From Myxococcales bacterium (GTDB taxonomy: Bacteria > Myxococcota_A > Polyangia > Nannocystales > Nannocystaceae): a stretch of 64,000 bases of DNA. This document shows positions 30,702-41,771 of the stretch, piece after piece; position 1 is the stretch's first letter; the number at the start of each line of letters is the position of its first letter. The stretch covers positions 434,001 through 498,000 of the forward strand of contig JACKDV010000001.1 of the NCBI GenBank assembly GCA_020633315.1. Direction: 5' to 3'. A model generated the notes under the pieces. It was given only the letters and a program-made list of their open reading frames with translations, was not told where the DNA came from and ran no database searches. The position numbers and the translations under genes are program-made.

Positions 30702-32273
30702 ATGTCCCGACCCCTGCTCGAGCCGGTGGGCGCCGGTCAGACGCGCTTCCGCATGCAGGGGCTGTCGACCGACGCCCGCGGGATCGCGGTGGGCCGCGAG
30801 GTGCTGATCACCTTCCCCACCATCGACTGGCTGGTGGCGTTCCTCGGGGCGTACAGCGACGAGGCGAGCCTCGACGACCTGCTGCCCACGATGACCCTCG
30901 AGCATGCGCGTCGCCGCGAGGGCGGCCATGCGCTCTTGCTGCGCTGTGCGGCGGGGGACGGCTACGCGGTGGATCGCCTGGGGCGGCTGGCGGGCTCGAC
31001 CCGCGGCCAGCTCTACACGGGCAGCGGCTCGGTGTTCCTGCGTTGGCGCCAGCGCGACGCGCCCTTCGGCTACGACCTGGTCTCGCCCCTCGCTCCCGAG
31101 GGCGAGGAGGTGCTGGTGGTCGACCTCGACTACGCGGCCTCCTACGCCACCGTCGATCGCATGGACCCGGTGGAGCTCATCCAGCGGCTCCAGCTCCGCC
31201 GCGTGCCGCTGCCGCTGGCGGGGGTCTCCGCGGATCCCGAGGGCTGCGGGCTCAAGGACCTGGCGCTGGCCCTGGTGGCCCCCGGCATCGCGTCCCGGGT
31301 GCTGCGCCACCTGTGGCGGCTGGAGACGGTCTTCGCCGGCTACTACGTGCAGATCGAGGGCGACGCCCAGGCCAGCCTGCTGCTGCGCATCCGCCAGCCT
31401 CGCGGGCGCGTGCTCGACGTGCTCTACGGCACCCCCGGCATCGAGCTGCTCGCCCCGGTCTCGTCGCGCGCGGCGGTGCAGGTGGGCTTTCGCCATCCCA
31501 TCCAGCTCAGCTCGGCCTCGGGCTGCCTGCCGGGCGAGGAGATGTTCCTGTTCCGCGGCGACGTGGGACGGGTGGAGCGACTGCCCGGGCCGCCTCGCTT
31601 CATCGACGGCCGTCACCTGGTGGAGGCCACCGGCGCGGCCATGCCCCGCGAGCTGGGGCAGCTTCGCGAGGCCGAGCTCGAGCCCCTGCAGGTCGAGCTG
31701 CAGGTGCGGCCCGCCCTCTCTCCCCGCGAGCCGCGGGGCACCCTCATCGCCTGGGAGCAGGTGGGCCTGCTTCGCCACCTGGTGTACCTCATGCCGCCCA
31801 GCGCCCTCGCTGCGTCGCGGGTGATCCCGCTCGACGAGGGGGTGGTGGTGATCACCGGATCCTCCATCGGCGCGCGCAGCCGGGCCGCGGCGGCGGGGCT
31901 GGGCGCGGCGGCCATCGTGCCGCTGGGTCGACGCCTGGGCGAGGTGGCGCCGGGGGTGCTGGTGCCCGACGGCTACGAGCTGTGGCCGCGCGTGCGCCCG
32001 GCACTGACCCGACAGCTCCTGGGCCTGGGTCCCGACGACCACGCCTTGTTCCTGCACCCGCGCGTCGATCCCATCCGGGTGACGGCGGAGCAATTGCTGC
32101 CGCTGGACGCCGCGCTCATCGGTCGGCTGCAGCTGTCGGAGACGACGGTGGTCGAGCCCGAGCTGCCGGCGCTGCGGGCCGGCGAGATCGAGAACCGCAA
32201 GCTGGGCCGCTTCGCCCTGTGGGGCTTCGGCCGGGCGCCCAAGGCCGCCGACGAGCGGGGGTCCGGTCAGTAG
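30702..32273 (+). CDS. Unknown first protein of the MoxR/vWA operon
   Basis: This 523-residue soluble protein belongs to no family I recognise. It has no signal peptide or membrane segments. It is leucine-, arginine- and acidic-rich, with a mixed alpha/beta first half (PTIDWLVAFLGAYS, DPVELIQRLQLRRVPLPLAG) and a beta-rich C-terminal third (VIPLDEGVVVITGSS, GYELWPRVRPAL). As first gene of a five-gene set around a MoxR ATPase and a vWA protein, it may be the effector or sensor. The organisation recalls published MoxR-vWA multi-component systems, in which accessory domains of unknown function accompany the ATPase; I cannot match this protein to one of them. TAGACT nine bases before the ATG sets the start. 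Confidence 0.75.
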   Translation: MSRPLLEPVGAGQTRFRMQGLSTDARGIAVGREVLITFPTIDWLVAFLGAYSDEASLDDLLPTMTLEHARRREGGHALLLRCAAGDGYAVDRLGRLAGSTRGQLYTGSGSVFLRWRQRDAPFGYDLVSPLAPEGEEVLVVDLDYAASYATVDRMDPVELIQRLQLRRVPLPLAGVSADPEGCGLKDLALALVAPGIASRVLRHLWRLETVFAGYYVQIEGDAQASLLLRIRQPRGRVLDVLYGTPGIELLAPVSSRAAVQVGFRHPIQLSSASGCLPGEEMFLFRGDVGRVERLPGPPRFIDGRHLVEATGAAMPRELGQLREAELEPLQVELQVRPALSPREPRGTLIAWEQVGLLRHLVYLMPPSALAASRVIPLDEGVVVITGSSIGARSRAAAAGLGAAAIVPLGRRLGEVAPGVLVPDGYELWPRVRPALTRQLLGLGPDDHALFLHPRVDPIRVTAEQLLPLDAALIGRLQLSETTVVEPELPALRAGEIENRKLGRFALWGFGRAPKAADERGSGQ

Positions 32274-32279
32274 GCAGCG

Positions 32280-33466
32280 ATGGCGCGAAGCCTGTCGGAA
32301 TTCCTCGAGCACTTCGTGCTGCCGCTGCTCGGTGGGGGGCCGCTGTCGGTGGGGGCCCCGCTGCGCATGCGCGAGCGCGAGCTGCTGCTCGAGCAGGCGG
32401 GCGAGCTGCTGCGGCCCGAGCTCCAGTTCCTGCGCATGCGTCGGGCCCAGCTGCTGGTGGCCGATCCCAGCCTGCCCGCGCCCGATCCCGACGAGCTCAG
32501 CCTGTGGATCGGCCTGCACAACACCCTGGTGTTCGATCACCCCGAGCGCCACCGCGTGTGGTCGCGCTCCACGGTGTGGCGCCGAGTGGAGGGGGCGACC
32601 CGCAGCCTGCTCACCCTGCCGTCGCCCACCTCGCGGGGCGAGACCCTGGCCCGCCACGTCTCGGTGGGCGCGCTGGTGGAGCTGACCCGCGCCGACATGG
32701 TGGTGAGCACCCCGGCGGGCGAGCTGCGGGCGATCGGGCAGGAGCTGCCGCGCCGGGCCCTGCGCCTGCTGGGGCCCTCCGATGCGGTGCGGCACGAGAC
32801 GGTCCGCTGGGCCGAGCAGCCGCACGCCCCCGAGACCCAGCGGCTGCTCGAGGATGCGCTGCGGGCCTCGCCGCTGACCTGCGTGCTGCGGCCGCTGCTC
32901 GCTCCGCCCGGCTGGTCACCGCTGTCGGCGGCCGATGCCTTCAGCGATCGCGCCCTGGTCCGTGCCATCTGTCACACCTGGGCGCGGCACCGCGACTGGG
33001 TGGCGGTGGGGGGAGCCGTGGCCGGAGCGTTGCTGCCCTCGCTGCCCGATCCCTCGCGTCCCGAGCGGGCTGGTCCGCCGCAGGGCGAGGGCCCGCTGGC
33101 CCTGCCCGGTGCGGTGCTTCCCACCGATCCCCAGGTGCTCGCCGGGGTGGTGGGGGCGCTGGTGCACCTGCACTTCCTCAAGGTGGTCGAGCTCGACGCC
33201 CGGCTGGGCGTGGCCGCGGTCAGCCGTGACCCGGGAGTGACCGCCTTCCTGGCCCTGCCGCTGCTGCTGCCCCGCTTGCAGGACACCATGGGCGCGCCGC
33301 TGGGGGGCCTGGAGGAGCTCGACCAGCACCGCACCGGTCACGAGCGCCTGCATGCCCCGCTCGCCCGCCGCTGGATCGAGTACCTCGATCACCTGCAAGA
33401 GCTGATGCCGCAGGGCGCCGTAGACAAACTGCTGGCGAGCCTCGTACCCCGCATCGTACAAACACC

Positions 33467-33470
<4 letters not shown>
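32280..33470 (+). CDS. Unknown second protein of the MoxR/vWA operon
   Basis: The 396-residue, mostly helical protein starts six bases after the previous stop and overlaps the MoxR gene start. Features include an N-terminal helix pair (MARSLSEFLEHFVLPLLGGG, LLLEQAGELLRPELQFLRMR), two short hydrophobic helices (LAGVVGALVHLHFLKVVELD, FLALPLLLPRLQ) and no cysteines suggesting metal sites. I recognise no family. Its position between the unknown first gene and the ATPase, in a compact transcript, implies it is a structural partner of the complex. Confidence 0.75.
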
Positions 33471-34675
<1,205 letters not shown>

Positions 34676-34703
34676 GAGCGGGGCTCGGGAACGGTCGACG
34701 AAC

Positions 34704-36155
34704 GTGGCCGAGCGCGGCGAAGGGATCAACACCGCTCAATTCGAGCGACAGGTGGGCACGATGGCCCTCTCCCAGCTCGAGGGAGCGGGCGCCTTGTCGC
34801 TGATGCGGGCGGTGGCCTGGCACAACGCGCTGGCCCGCCTGGGCCACGCGGTGCCGCTGGTGGTGGTGCACGACCTGGGCTGCCTGGTGGCGGGGCTGGG
34901 GCGCCCGGCCGGCGCGCTGCGGGGCCTGGGCGATCCCGACGTGGGCGAGGGCTGGCGGCGGCTGCTGGTCGAGCTGGCCGACGCCGAGCTGGTGCGCAGC
35001 CAGGCCGGCTGGAAGCACCGCGATCCCATGGTGGGGGTGGTGCTGGCCCGCATCCTGTCGAGCATCGTGCCGCAGCTCCCCGAGGACGTCCGCGTGCTGC
35101 GGCCCTCGCTGCTGCCGGTGGACGTGGTGCAGTACACCCGGGTGGAGCCCAACTCGGCCTTCACCCGCTACGACCAGTCGGTGGCGGCGGCCTGGCTGCG
35201 CTGCATGGTGGACAACCGCCTGCTGCCGATCCTCGAGGTGGAGCAGATCGACCTCGACGCCCTGCGCCTGCTGGGGCTGTTCCGCGGGGGCGAGGCGCTG
35301 CCCGGGGTGGATCTGGCCGACCTCTACAGCGTGATCATCAGCCCCTCGCTGGCCGACGTGGTGGCCTTCTCGATGGAGCTGCTGCCCTCGATCCTCGAGG
35401 TGAAGCGCGAGGCGGGGCAGCAGTCGTTCTCGATCGACGGCTACGCCTCGATCGAGCGGCACGGCAACATCGACGACCTGGTGCTCACCCAGCTCGCCTT
35501 CGACGAGGAGGTGTTCGAGCAGAAGCTGGTCGACCGTGAGCTGTTCTACTTCACCCACGAGCGCCAGCTCGACAACGAGCGGCGCACGCACCAGGTGCTG
35601 GTGGACGGCAGCGCCTCGATGCGAGGGGTGCGGGAGGTGTTCGCACGCGGGCTTGCCCTGGCCCTGTGCAAGCGCCTGGCCATGCTGGGCGAGGAGGTGG
35701 TGCTGCGCTTCTTCGACAGCCGCCTGTACGAGGGGGTGCGGGTCAGCGGCACGGGCAGCGCCGAGGTGCCCTACGCCCTGCAGTTCCGGGCCGAGCGCGG
35801 GCGCAACTACGCCCGGGTGATCCGCCAGCTCAACTCCGAGCTGGGGCAGCCGCGGCGCCGCGAGGGGCAGTCGCTGGTCTACCTGCTCACCCACGGCGAG
35901 TGCCAGCTCCCGCCCGACGAGGTGCAGCAGCTCGCCGCCAAGGCGCCGATCTACGGGGTCTACATCCTGCCGGGGGGGCCGCTGGAGCTGCCCTACCTCG
36001 ACAGCCTGCACCGCATCCACGTGATCGATGCCGAGGCCATCAGCCACGGGCGGCGGGCCCACAAGGCGCGGCAGATCATCGACGAGGTGCAGGACGATCT
36101 CCAGCGGCGACCCGGCGGTCGCGCGACCGGGCGCGGTCGGGGGAGGCGCGGGTGA
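34704..36155 (+). CDS. ViaA-like vWA-domain protein
   Basis: The 483-residue protein has a helical N-terminal 290 residues and a C-terminal von Willebrand A domain with a MIDAS motif VLVDGSASMRG (about 298-306), followed by FARGLALALCKRLAMLGEEVVLRFFDSR and LVYLLTHGECQLPPDEV. Its length and arrangement are the same as in ViaA, the partner of RavA. The basic C-terminal 20 residues are Arg/Gly-rich. It follows the MoxR gene and its stop overlaps the start of the next gene (GTGA). Predicted role: metal-dependent adaptor or client receptor for the ATPase. Confidence 0.85.
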   Translation: MAERGEGINTAQFERQVGTMALSQLEGAGALSLMRAVAWHNALARLGHAVPLVVVHDLGCLVAGLGRPAGALRGLGDPDVGEGWRRLLVELADAELVRSQAGWKHRDPMVGVVLARILSSIVPQLPEDVRVLRPSLLPVDVVQYTRVEPNSAFTRYDQSVAAAWLRCMVDNRLLPILEVEQIDLDALRLLGLFRGGEALPGVDLADLYSVIISPSLADVVAFSMELLPSILEVKREAGQQSFSIDGYASIERHGNIDDLVLTQLAFDEEVFEQKLVDRELFYFTHERQLDNERRTHQVLVDGSASMRGVREVFARGLALALCKRLAMLGEEVVLRFFDSRLYEGVRVSGTGSAEVPYALQFRAERGRNYARVIRQLNSELGQPRRREGQSLVYLLTHGECQLPPDEVQQLAAKAPIYGVYILPGGPLELPYLDSLHRIHVIDAEAISHGRRAHKARQIIDEVQDDLQRRPGGRATGRGRGRRG

Positions 36156-37972
36156 TCGACACCGCGGTGCTGTGGGTCCGCGCCGAGGCCAACATCCGGG
36201 CCGGGCGCTACGCCGACGCTCTGGTCCACCTGCGCCACCTCATCGAGGTCGTCGATCGCATCGACTTCGAGTACGAGGAGTGGCTGCGCGCCATGGTGGA
36301 GTGCCTGCGGACGCTGGCGCTGTGGCGCGAGGGGGCGGCCTGCTCGGCCTACCTGGGGGCCACCGAGGTGCCCGCGGCCGGGGTGCTCGAGCGGGCGCAG
36401 GTCGGCGACGCGCAGGCCCAGCGCGGGATCCGGCTGATGGGGGTGTACCTGTCGCGGGCCGGCGAGCACGTGGCGGCGGCGGAGTGGTTTCGGGTCTCGG
36501 GGATGCTGGTGCACCGCGCCATCGAGCTCGAGCGCGCGGGCAAGGACGCCGACGCGGCGCAGCTGTGGCAGGAGCTGATGAGCCTCGACGATCTCCGCGA
36601 TCGTCCCTACGAGCTGGCGCTGGTGAAGATCAACTACGGCCTGTGCCTGCACCGCCTGGGCCACGACCGGGCGCGCCTGGCCCTGGCCGAGGCCACCACG
36701 GCGGTGGAGGAGGTGGCCGACCACTTCGAGACCGAGGGGCTGCGCGAGCGGGCCTTCGACTGCTACCAGCTGCTGGCGCGGCTGGGCAGCGAGGCGGGGG
36801 CCTTCGAGAACGTGGCCGAAGGCTACCTCAACAGCGTGCGGATCCTGAGGGACGACGGCCTCAAGCTCGATGCGCTGCGCCTGTACGAGGCCTTCGTCAC
36901 CCTCGCGCGGCGGGCTGGCGAGTGGCATGCGGCCGCGGGGATCCTGCGCGAGGCGGCCGACTACTGCACCCGCGCCGCGCTGCCCTATGCCGACGACCTG
37001 CGGCTGCGCGCGGCGGAGGCCTGGCTGCGGGCGGCGGGCGAGGCCCAGGCGGCGGGGCATCCCCTGCAGATCGTCGAGAACGCGCTGCTCGCCGCGGCCG
37101 AGGCCTTCGCCTCGGTGCGAGCGCTGCGGCAGGTGGTGGAGGTGTACAAGCGCCTGGCCGCGCTCGAGCTGCCCGTCAAGGCGCGCGAGCGCTACCGTCG
37201 GCTCGTCGATCGCCTCGGCGAGGAGCAGCAGGACGCGCCGCGCCCGGTTCCGGTGCCCGAGTTCCTCAAGCAGCTCCCCGAGTACGAGGAGGTCTGGTAC
37301 GTCGATCTGGCCGAGTGGGAGCTGGACGGCGATCCGGGGCTCATCGCGGCCGGGATCATGGCCGACCGTCGCTTCCCCGACTACGTGCGGCGCAACGCCC
37401 TGCTGCTGGTGCTCGAGCTCGAGCGTCGCGGGGCCGACGTGGACCCGGTCGACGTGGTGCGGCGGCTGGAGGCGATCCGGGCCTACCCGGTGATCGCCGC
37501 GCTCGAGAAGCTCTACGAGCTGCCGCTGACCAAGGTGCGCGAGGCGGTGGCCGCCGCGATGGGGAGCCTGCGCTTCAAGCGGAGCTTCGCCCTGGTGGGC
37601 CGCGCCCTGCGGGACGACTCGTCGAGCGTGCGCGAGGCCGCGGCCGTGGCCACCTCGCGGCTCATCTTCCCCCACGCCTTCGAGCCGCTGCGGCGGATCT
37701 TCGAGGCCCGCGACCTGCCCGACCCCGAGCGGGCCAAGGCCATGGCGCTGCGGGCCATCGGCAAGATCAACACGGTGGAGGCGGTGGAGGCCCTGTGCGA
37801 TCGCCTGCGCGAGGGCAACAAGCAGTACGTGGAGCTGGCCCTCAACGCGCTGGGTGAGCTGACCAACCCCGAGCTGCTGCCCTACCTGCGCCACCAGATC
37901 GAGCTGGTGCCGCCGGCCTACCGCGCGGTGCTCGAGGACACCACGCGAAGGCTCGAGCGACGCATACGGTAG
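36152..37972 (+). CDS. TPR/HEAT-repeat partner of the MoxR/vWA operon
   Basis: The 606-residue protein has TPR-like helical pairs over residues 1-360 (AGRYADALVHLRHLIEVV, GLRERAFDCYQLLARLGSEAG). About 230 residues of HEAT-like repeats follow in the C-terminal part (LTKVREAVAAAMGSL, DDSSSVREAAAVATSRLIF, AKAMALRAIGKINTVEAVEAL, ELALNALGELTNPELLPYL). It is entirely a protein-binding solenoid, with no enzyme motif. It starts by a GTGA overlap with the vWA gene, so it is translationally coupled and almost certainly part of the same complex, perhaps as client-recognition or scaffold subunit. The next gene is convergent, so the operon ends here. Confidence 0.82.
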   Translation: MIDTAVLWVRAEANIRAGRYADALVHLRHLIEVVDRIDFEYEEWLRAMVECLRTLALWREGAACSAYLGATEVPAAGVLERAQVGDAQAQRGIRLMGVYLSRAGEHVAAAEWFRVSGMLVHRAIELERAGKDADAAQLWQELMSLDDLRDRPYELALVKINYGLCLHRLGHDRARLALAEATTAVEEVADHFETEGLRERAFDCYQLLARLGSEAGAFENVAEGYLNSVRILRDDGLKLDALRLYEAFVTLARRAGEWHAAAGILREAADYCTRAALPYADDLRLRAAEAWLRAAGEAQAAGHPLQIVENALLAAAEAFASVRALRQVVEVYKRLAALELPVKARERYRRLVDRLGEEQQDAPRPVPVPEFLKQLPEYEEVWYVDLAEWELDGDPGLIAAGIMADRRFPDYVRRNALLLVLELERRGADVDPVDVVRRLEAIRAYPVIAALEKLYELPLTKVREAVAAAMGSLRFKRSFALVGRALRDDSSSVREAAAVATSRLIFPHAFEPLRRIFEARDLPDPERAKAMALRAIGKINTVEAVEALCDRLREGNKQYVELALNALGELTNPELLPYLRHQIELVPPAYRAVLEDTTRRLERRIR

Positions 37973-37979
37973 GCCGGGC

Positions 37980-40031
37980 TCAGCCAGCCCCGCCGCGACG
38001 GCGACGCAGGCCCCACAGGCCGAGCAGCAGCAGGGCGGTGCCGCCCAGGCCCGAGCGGCCCGGGCCCGCGCTGCACTGGCAGCCCTGCTCCTCGCTGCGG
38101 GGGATCCCGCCGAGGCCGTCGTCGAGCTGGTCGCCCTTGTCGCCCTGATCGAGGTGGCTGAGGTCCCAGACCCGCACGTCGTCGAACGCCGCGCCCACGC
38201 CCACGCCCAGGTAGACCGCCATGGTGCCCTCGGGCACCTGGAGCTGGCCTTCGGCGGTGCCGGAGCTGCCCTCGCCGTCGAGCAGCAGCTCGAACTGGCG
38301 CGTGCCCACGTCGTAGCGGGCGGCGACGTGGCGCCACTGGCGGTAGCCGAAGTCGGAGAAGCAGTGGCGCTCGATCGATGCGTCGGAGGGGTCGCAGCTG
38401 GTGGTCAGCACGCAGGGCGTGGGCTCCCGCAGGACGTCGTCCTCGGTCATGCCGTCGGTGGTGGTGCACGCGGCCGGGACCGCCGCGGCCCGGCACTGGG
38501 GCTCGTCGAGATCGAGCACGAGCTCGCGCGTCTCGAGCACGGGCGACTCGGCGTCGCCCGTGTCAGCCGTGCCGCCCGTGTCAGCCGTGCCGTCCGTGCC
38601 GCCCGTGTCAGCCGTGCCGCCCGTATCGCCGCCGTCGGCTTCGACCTCGGCCTCGCCCGCGAGCGTCACCTGGAACGCGAGCTGGCGTCGCATGGTCTGG
38701 GCGTCCATCCGCACCACCAGCTGCCACGTGGCATGATCGGCATCGCCGCCCCGCATCACCACCGCGTCGTCGGTCGAGCTGAAGGCGTCGAGGTAGAGAT
38801 CGAGGTCGAGGGCGACGCCGTCGGCGAAGCTCACCTCGCCCGTCGTGGCGTACTCGAGGTGGTCGGCGACCGCCACCCGCCCGACCTGATCGCAGTGCTC
38901 GTTGCCCAGCTCCGGGTAGGGCGGCTCGATGACCAGGGGGCCCGCGGGCGTGGCCGACCCGCCGTCCCATCCGTAGTTGCGGACGCCACCCTGCTCGCCC
39001 GCCAAGAAGCGCAGGTCGAGCACCGGCTGCTCCACCGGAGGGGTCCAGCGGTTGCCGATGGCAGGGACCTCGCCGATCCCGATGCCGAGCTTGGCCTCCT
39101 CGTCGAGCTCGTAGAGGCCCTGGGCGTAGTAGGTCGTCGGGTCGCCGGGCAGGTCGATGCCGTACCACGCCGTGTCCCCGTCGGTGGCCGGCGGCAGCGG
39201 GGAGGAGTACAGCTGCCCGCTCACCAGCTCGCCGACTCGGTTCGCGGTGTCCTGGGAGCGGTAGTAGGCCACGCTGGAATCGGCGGCGATCTCCACGGGG
39301 AAGGGCGGGCGAGCCCCGAAGTAGGCGTCGATCGGATCACCGAAGCCGTAGGTGTTGGCGTCGGGAGTGGCGGCGCCCTTCTTGTCCACGGAGTAGCCGT
39401 TGCCCTTGCACTCGAGGTGGAAGTCCGCCTCTTCGTCGCACGCCGCCGTGGTGGGGGTGTTCTCGCAGGTCTTGACCTTCATGTCCGCGGCGGTGCGGAT
39501 CTCCAGGTGCAGGTGATCCGCGCCGTCGGGGTAGCGCATCACCCGGCCGATCGGCTGCCCCAGCCGCACCGGCTCGCCTCGCTCCACGTAGATCGTCTTG
39601 AGGTGGACGTACTGGGCGACGGTCCCGTCGTCGTGGCGGATCAGCACGCCCTGGCCGTGGGTGTTCCAGTTGATGAGCTCCGCCACCTCGCCGTCCGACA
39701 TCGCGTAGACGACGGCGTCGTAGGTCTGGTTGTCGTCCTGCCACAGGTCGATACCCGCATGGCGGCAGGCCAGGCCCCGGTCGCCCGGAGAGCAGCGTCC
39801 CACGTAGTCGTTGTCGACGTTGTAGTCCTGGAGGACCCCGATCCCGTGCCCGGCGACGAGCTTGCCCTCGACACAGGCGCCCAGGGGCCACTGTAGGTAG
39901 TCCTCCGCCTTGGCGGTCGGTGCGGAGACCAGCAGGCCGGTGCCCACGAGGAGCATGGCGGCAGTGGAGACCCCAGCTCCTCGACGGCGAAGGCCCCGGA
40001 TTCGTGCTCGTGGCTCGGTGATGCTCGACAT
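37980..40031 (-). CDS. M23-family metalloendopeptidase with LamG-like and MYXO-CTERM-like ends
   Basis: The 683-residue precursor has a signal peptide (RRRGAGVSTAAMLLVGTGLL...AKA), then an M23 peptidoglycan-hydrolase domain with the metal motifs CRHAGIDLWQ and HLHLEIR. A concanavalin/LamG-like domain follows in the second half (FADGVALDLDLYLDAF, WRHVAARYDVGTRQFELLLDG, AAFDDVRVWDL), interrupted by Gly-Gly-Thr-Ala-Asp-Thr repeats. The C-terminus, GCQCSAGPG then a hydrophobic helix and RRRRGG, fits the MYXO-CTERM sorting signal, in which the cysteine is processed for surface anchoring. Only one of the two classical M23 metal histidines plus Asp pattern is fully confirmed. Start ATG 40031 places the signal peptide close to the N-terminus. 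Confidence 0.8.
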   Translation of the reverse strand: MSSITEPRARIRGLRRRGAGVSTAAMLLVGTGLLVSAPTAKAEDYLQWPLGACVEGKLVAGHGIGVLQDYNVDNDYVGRCSPGDRGLACRHAGIDLWQDDNQTYDAVVYAMSDGEVAELINWNTHGQGVLIRHDDGTVAQYVHLKTIYVERGEPVRLGQPIGRVMRYPDGADHLHLEIRTAADMKVKTCENTPTTAACDEEADFHLECKGNGYSVDKKGAATPDANTYGFGDPIDAYFGARPPFPVEIAADSSVAYYRSQDTANRVGELVSGQLYSSPLPPATDGDTAWYGIDLPGDPTTYYAQGLYELDEEAKLGIGIGEVPAIGNRWTPPVEQPVLDLRFLAGEQGGVRNYGWDGGSATPAGPLVIEPPYPELGNEHCDQVGRVAVADHLEYATTGEVSFADGVALDLDLYLDAFSSTDDAVVMRGGDADHATWQLVVRMDAQTMRRQLAFQVTLAGEAEVEADGGDTGGTADTGGTDGTADTGGTADTGDAESPVLETRELVLDLDEPQCRAAAVPAACTTTDGMTEDDVLREPTPCVLTTSCDPSDASIERHCFSDFGYRQWRHVAARYDVGTRQFELLLDGEGSSGTAEGQLQVPEGTMAVYLGVGVGAAFDDVRVWDLSHLDQGDKGDQLDDGLGGIPRSEEQGCQCSAGPGRSGLGGTALLLLGLWGLRRRRGGAG
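38560..38645 (-). repeat. Ser/Gly/Thr/Asp codon repeat in the M23 gene
   Basis: The plus strand shows a near-tandem pattern of ccgtgtcagccgtgccgccc, recurring about four times. It encodes GGTADTGGTDGTADTGGTAD-type linker sequence between LamG-like parts. It may vary in copy number. Confidence 0.6.
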
Positions 40032-40342
40032 CGTGCGTCCTGCGACGATCCGCTCGGAGCGGCTCGCAGGGGAGGTGTCGCGGGGCTGGCCGTGGTTCAC
40101 CACGAATCGTGGCGACCGAGTCACGTCCGCTTCTACTCGTGAGCAAGCGCCGCTTCGCTTGACGCTCACCAGCGCGCCGGCTAGCTTCCGTCCGTTCCCA
40201 TGCGAACCGTGAATCCCATCCCGGTCTAGTGATCGACGCGCCGGCGCCGAGGGTCCACCGCGTGGACCGGCCCGGAGCGCGTCGAATCCCGGAATGCGCT
40301 GCCTCGAGCCCCCTGGGGGGCGTCGACCAGGAAGGATTCACG
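40032..40342. other. Divergent region between the M23 and MATE genes
   Basis: This 311-base interval separates divergent genes. It contains the overlapping inverted repeats at 40091-40112 and an AGGAAGGA Shine-Dalgarno about 40328-40335 for the MATE gene. No other gene is convincing. Confidence 0.45.
40091..40112. promoter_or_regulatory. Two overlapping inverted repeats
   Basis: CGTGGT-TC-ACCACG (40091-40104) and CCACGA-A-TCGTGG (40100-40112) share the ACCACG arm. Three CGTGG/CCACG half-sites are thus spaced so that two alternative palindromes compete. It lies about 60-80 bases upstream of the M23 start; an operator is the simplest reading. Confidence 0.4.
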
Positions 40343-41746
40343 ATGAGAGAGGAACGACAGTCGATCTGGGCCCTCGTGCGCGAGGCCATCATGGGCAGCG
40401 AGCACGACTTCGCGCGGCTCGAGCTGCGCAGGGCCATCCCGCTGCTGGCCATCCCCATGGTGCTCGAGATGGCCATGGAGGCGGTCTTCGCCCTGGCCGA
40501 CGTGTTCTTCGTGGCGCGCCTGGGGCCCGATGCCATCGCCACGGTGGGGCTGACGGAGTCGTTGATCACCATCGTCTACGCCCTGGGCATCGGCATCGCG
40601 ATGCCGGTGACGGCGATGGTCTCGCGGCGCTACGGCGAGGGGGATCGCAGGGCTGCGTCGCAGGTGGGCGGGCAGGCGCTCGTGGTGGCGCTGGGCCTGG
40701 GCCTGCTGCTGGGCCTGCCCGCGCCGTGGATCGCCGACGACCTGCTGCGCATGATGGGCGCCGAGCCGGCGGTGGCCGAGGGGGGCTGGGGCTACGCCGC
40801 GGTGCTGATGAGCACCAACGCGGTGATCATGCTGCTGTTCATCCTCAACGCGGTGTTCCGCGGCGCGGGGGATGCCGCCCACGCCATGCGGGCGCTGTGG
40901 ATCGCCAACGGGATCAACCTGGTGCTCGACCCGTGCCTCATCTTCGGCCTGGGCCCGTTCCCCGAGCTGGGGGTCACGGGGGCCGCGGTGGCCACGAGCA
41001 TCGGCCGCGGGGTGGGGGTGCTCTACCAGATCCGAGCGCTGCGCCGGGGCCCGCGGCTGCGGCTCGACCTCGACTGCCTGCGACCATCGCCGCGGATCAT
41101 CGCCAACATCCTGCGCCTGTCGGTGGGCGGGGTGGGGCAGTACCTCATCGGCACGGCGAGCTGGATCGCCCTGGTGCGGATCCTGGCCGAGTTCGGCTCG
41201 GAGGTGGTGGCCGGCTACACGGTGGCCATGCGCATCGTGATCTTCGCGATCCTGCCCTCGTGGGGCTTCGCCAACGCCACGTCGACGCTGGTGGGGCAGA
41301 GCCTGGGCGCCGAGGATCCGGGCCGGGCCGAGCGGGCGGTGCTGCTGTCGGGCCTGTACAACATGGGCTTCCTGGGCCTGGTCTCGCTGATCTTCATCCT
41401 GGCTCCCCACGAGGTGGCCGGGCTGCTGACGCAGGACGCCGAGGTGCTGCGCTGGGCCGAGCGGGCCCTGTTCATCATCAGCTTCGGCTTCCTGTTCTAT
41501 GCGTGGGAGATGGTGCTGCTCAACGCGTTCAACGGAGCCGGCGACACGCGGACGCCCTCGCTGGTGAACCTGCTGTGCTTCTGGGCCGTGGAGATCCCGC
41601 TGGGCTGGTGGCTCAGCCGCGACCAGGGCGGCGCGGGCTGGGGGCCCGACGGCGTGTTCGTGGCGGTGGCGTTCGCCTACTCGCTGGCGGCGCTGGTCGC
41701 CTTCGGGGCCTTCCGGCGCGGTCGCTGGAAGCGGGTGGAGCTATAG
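40343..41746 (+). CDS. MATE-family multidrug/Na+ exporter
   Basis: The 467-residue membrane protein has the twelve-helix MATE pattern with internal duplication. The first half opens with LELRRAIPLLAIPMVLEMAMEAVFALADVFFVARLGPDAIATVGLTES; GIAMPVTAMVSRRYGEGD is the characteristic first-repeat loop. The second half has GWGFANATSTLVGQSLGAEDP, its counterpart. Members export cationic drugs or metabolites in exchange for Na+ or H+. Start ATG 40343 follows AGGAAGGA, so this start is well supported. Substrate unknown; no biosynthetic genes adjoin it. Confidence 0.92.
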   Translation: MREERQSIWALVREAIMGSEHDFARLELRRAIPLLAIPMVLEMAMEAVFALADVFFVARLGPDAIATVGLTESLITIVYALGIGIAMPVTAMVSRRYGEGDRRAASQVGGQALVVALGLGLLLGLPAPWIADDLLRMMGAEPAVAEGGWGYAAVLMSTNAVIMLLFILNAVFRGAGDAAHAMRALWIANGINLVLDPCLIFGLGPFPELGVTGAAVATSIGRGVGVLYQIRALRRGPRLRLDLDCLRPSPRIIANILRLSVGGVGQYLIGTASWIALVRILAEFGSEVVAGYTVAMRIVIFAILPSWGFANATSTLVGQSLGAEDPGRAERAVLLSGLYNMGFLGLVSLIFILAPHEVAGLLTQDAEVLRWAERALFIISFGFLFYAWEMVLLNAFNGAGDTRTPSLVNLLCFWAVEIPLGWWLSRDQGGAGWGPDGVFVAVAFAYSLAALVAFGAFRRGRWKRVEL

Positions 41747-41771
41747 GCCGTGAGCCCAGGGCGGCGCAGGC

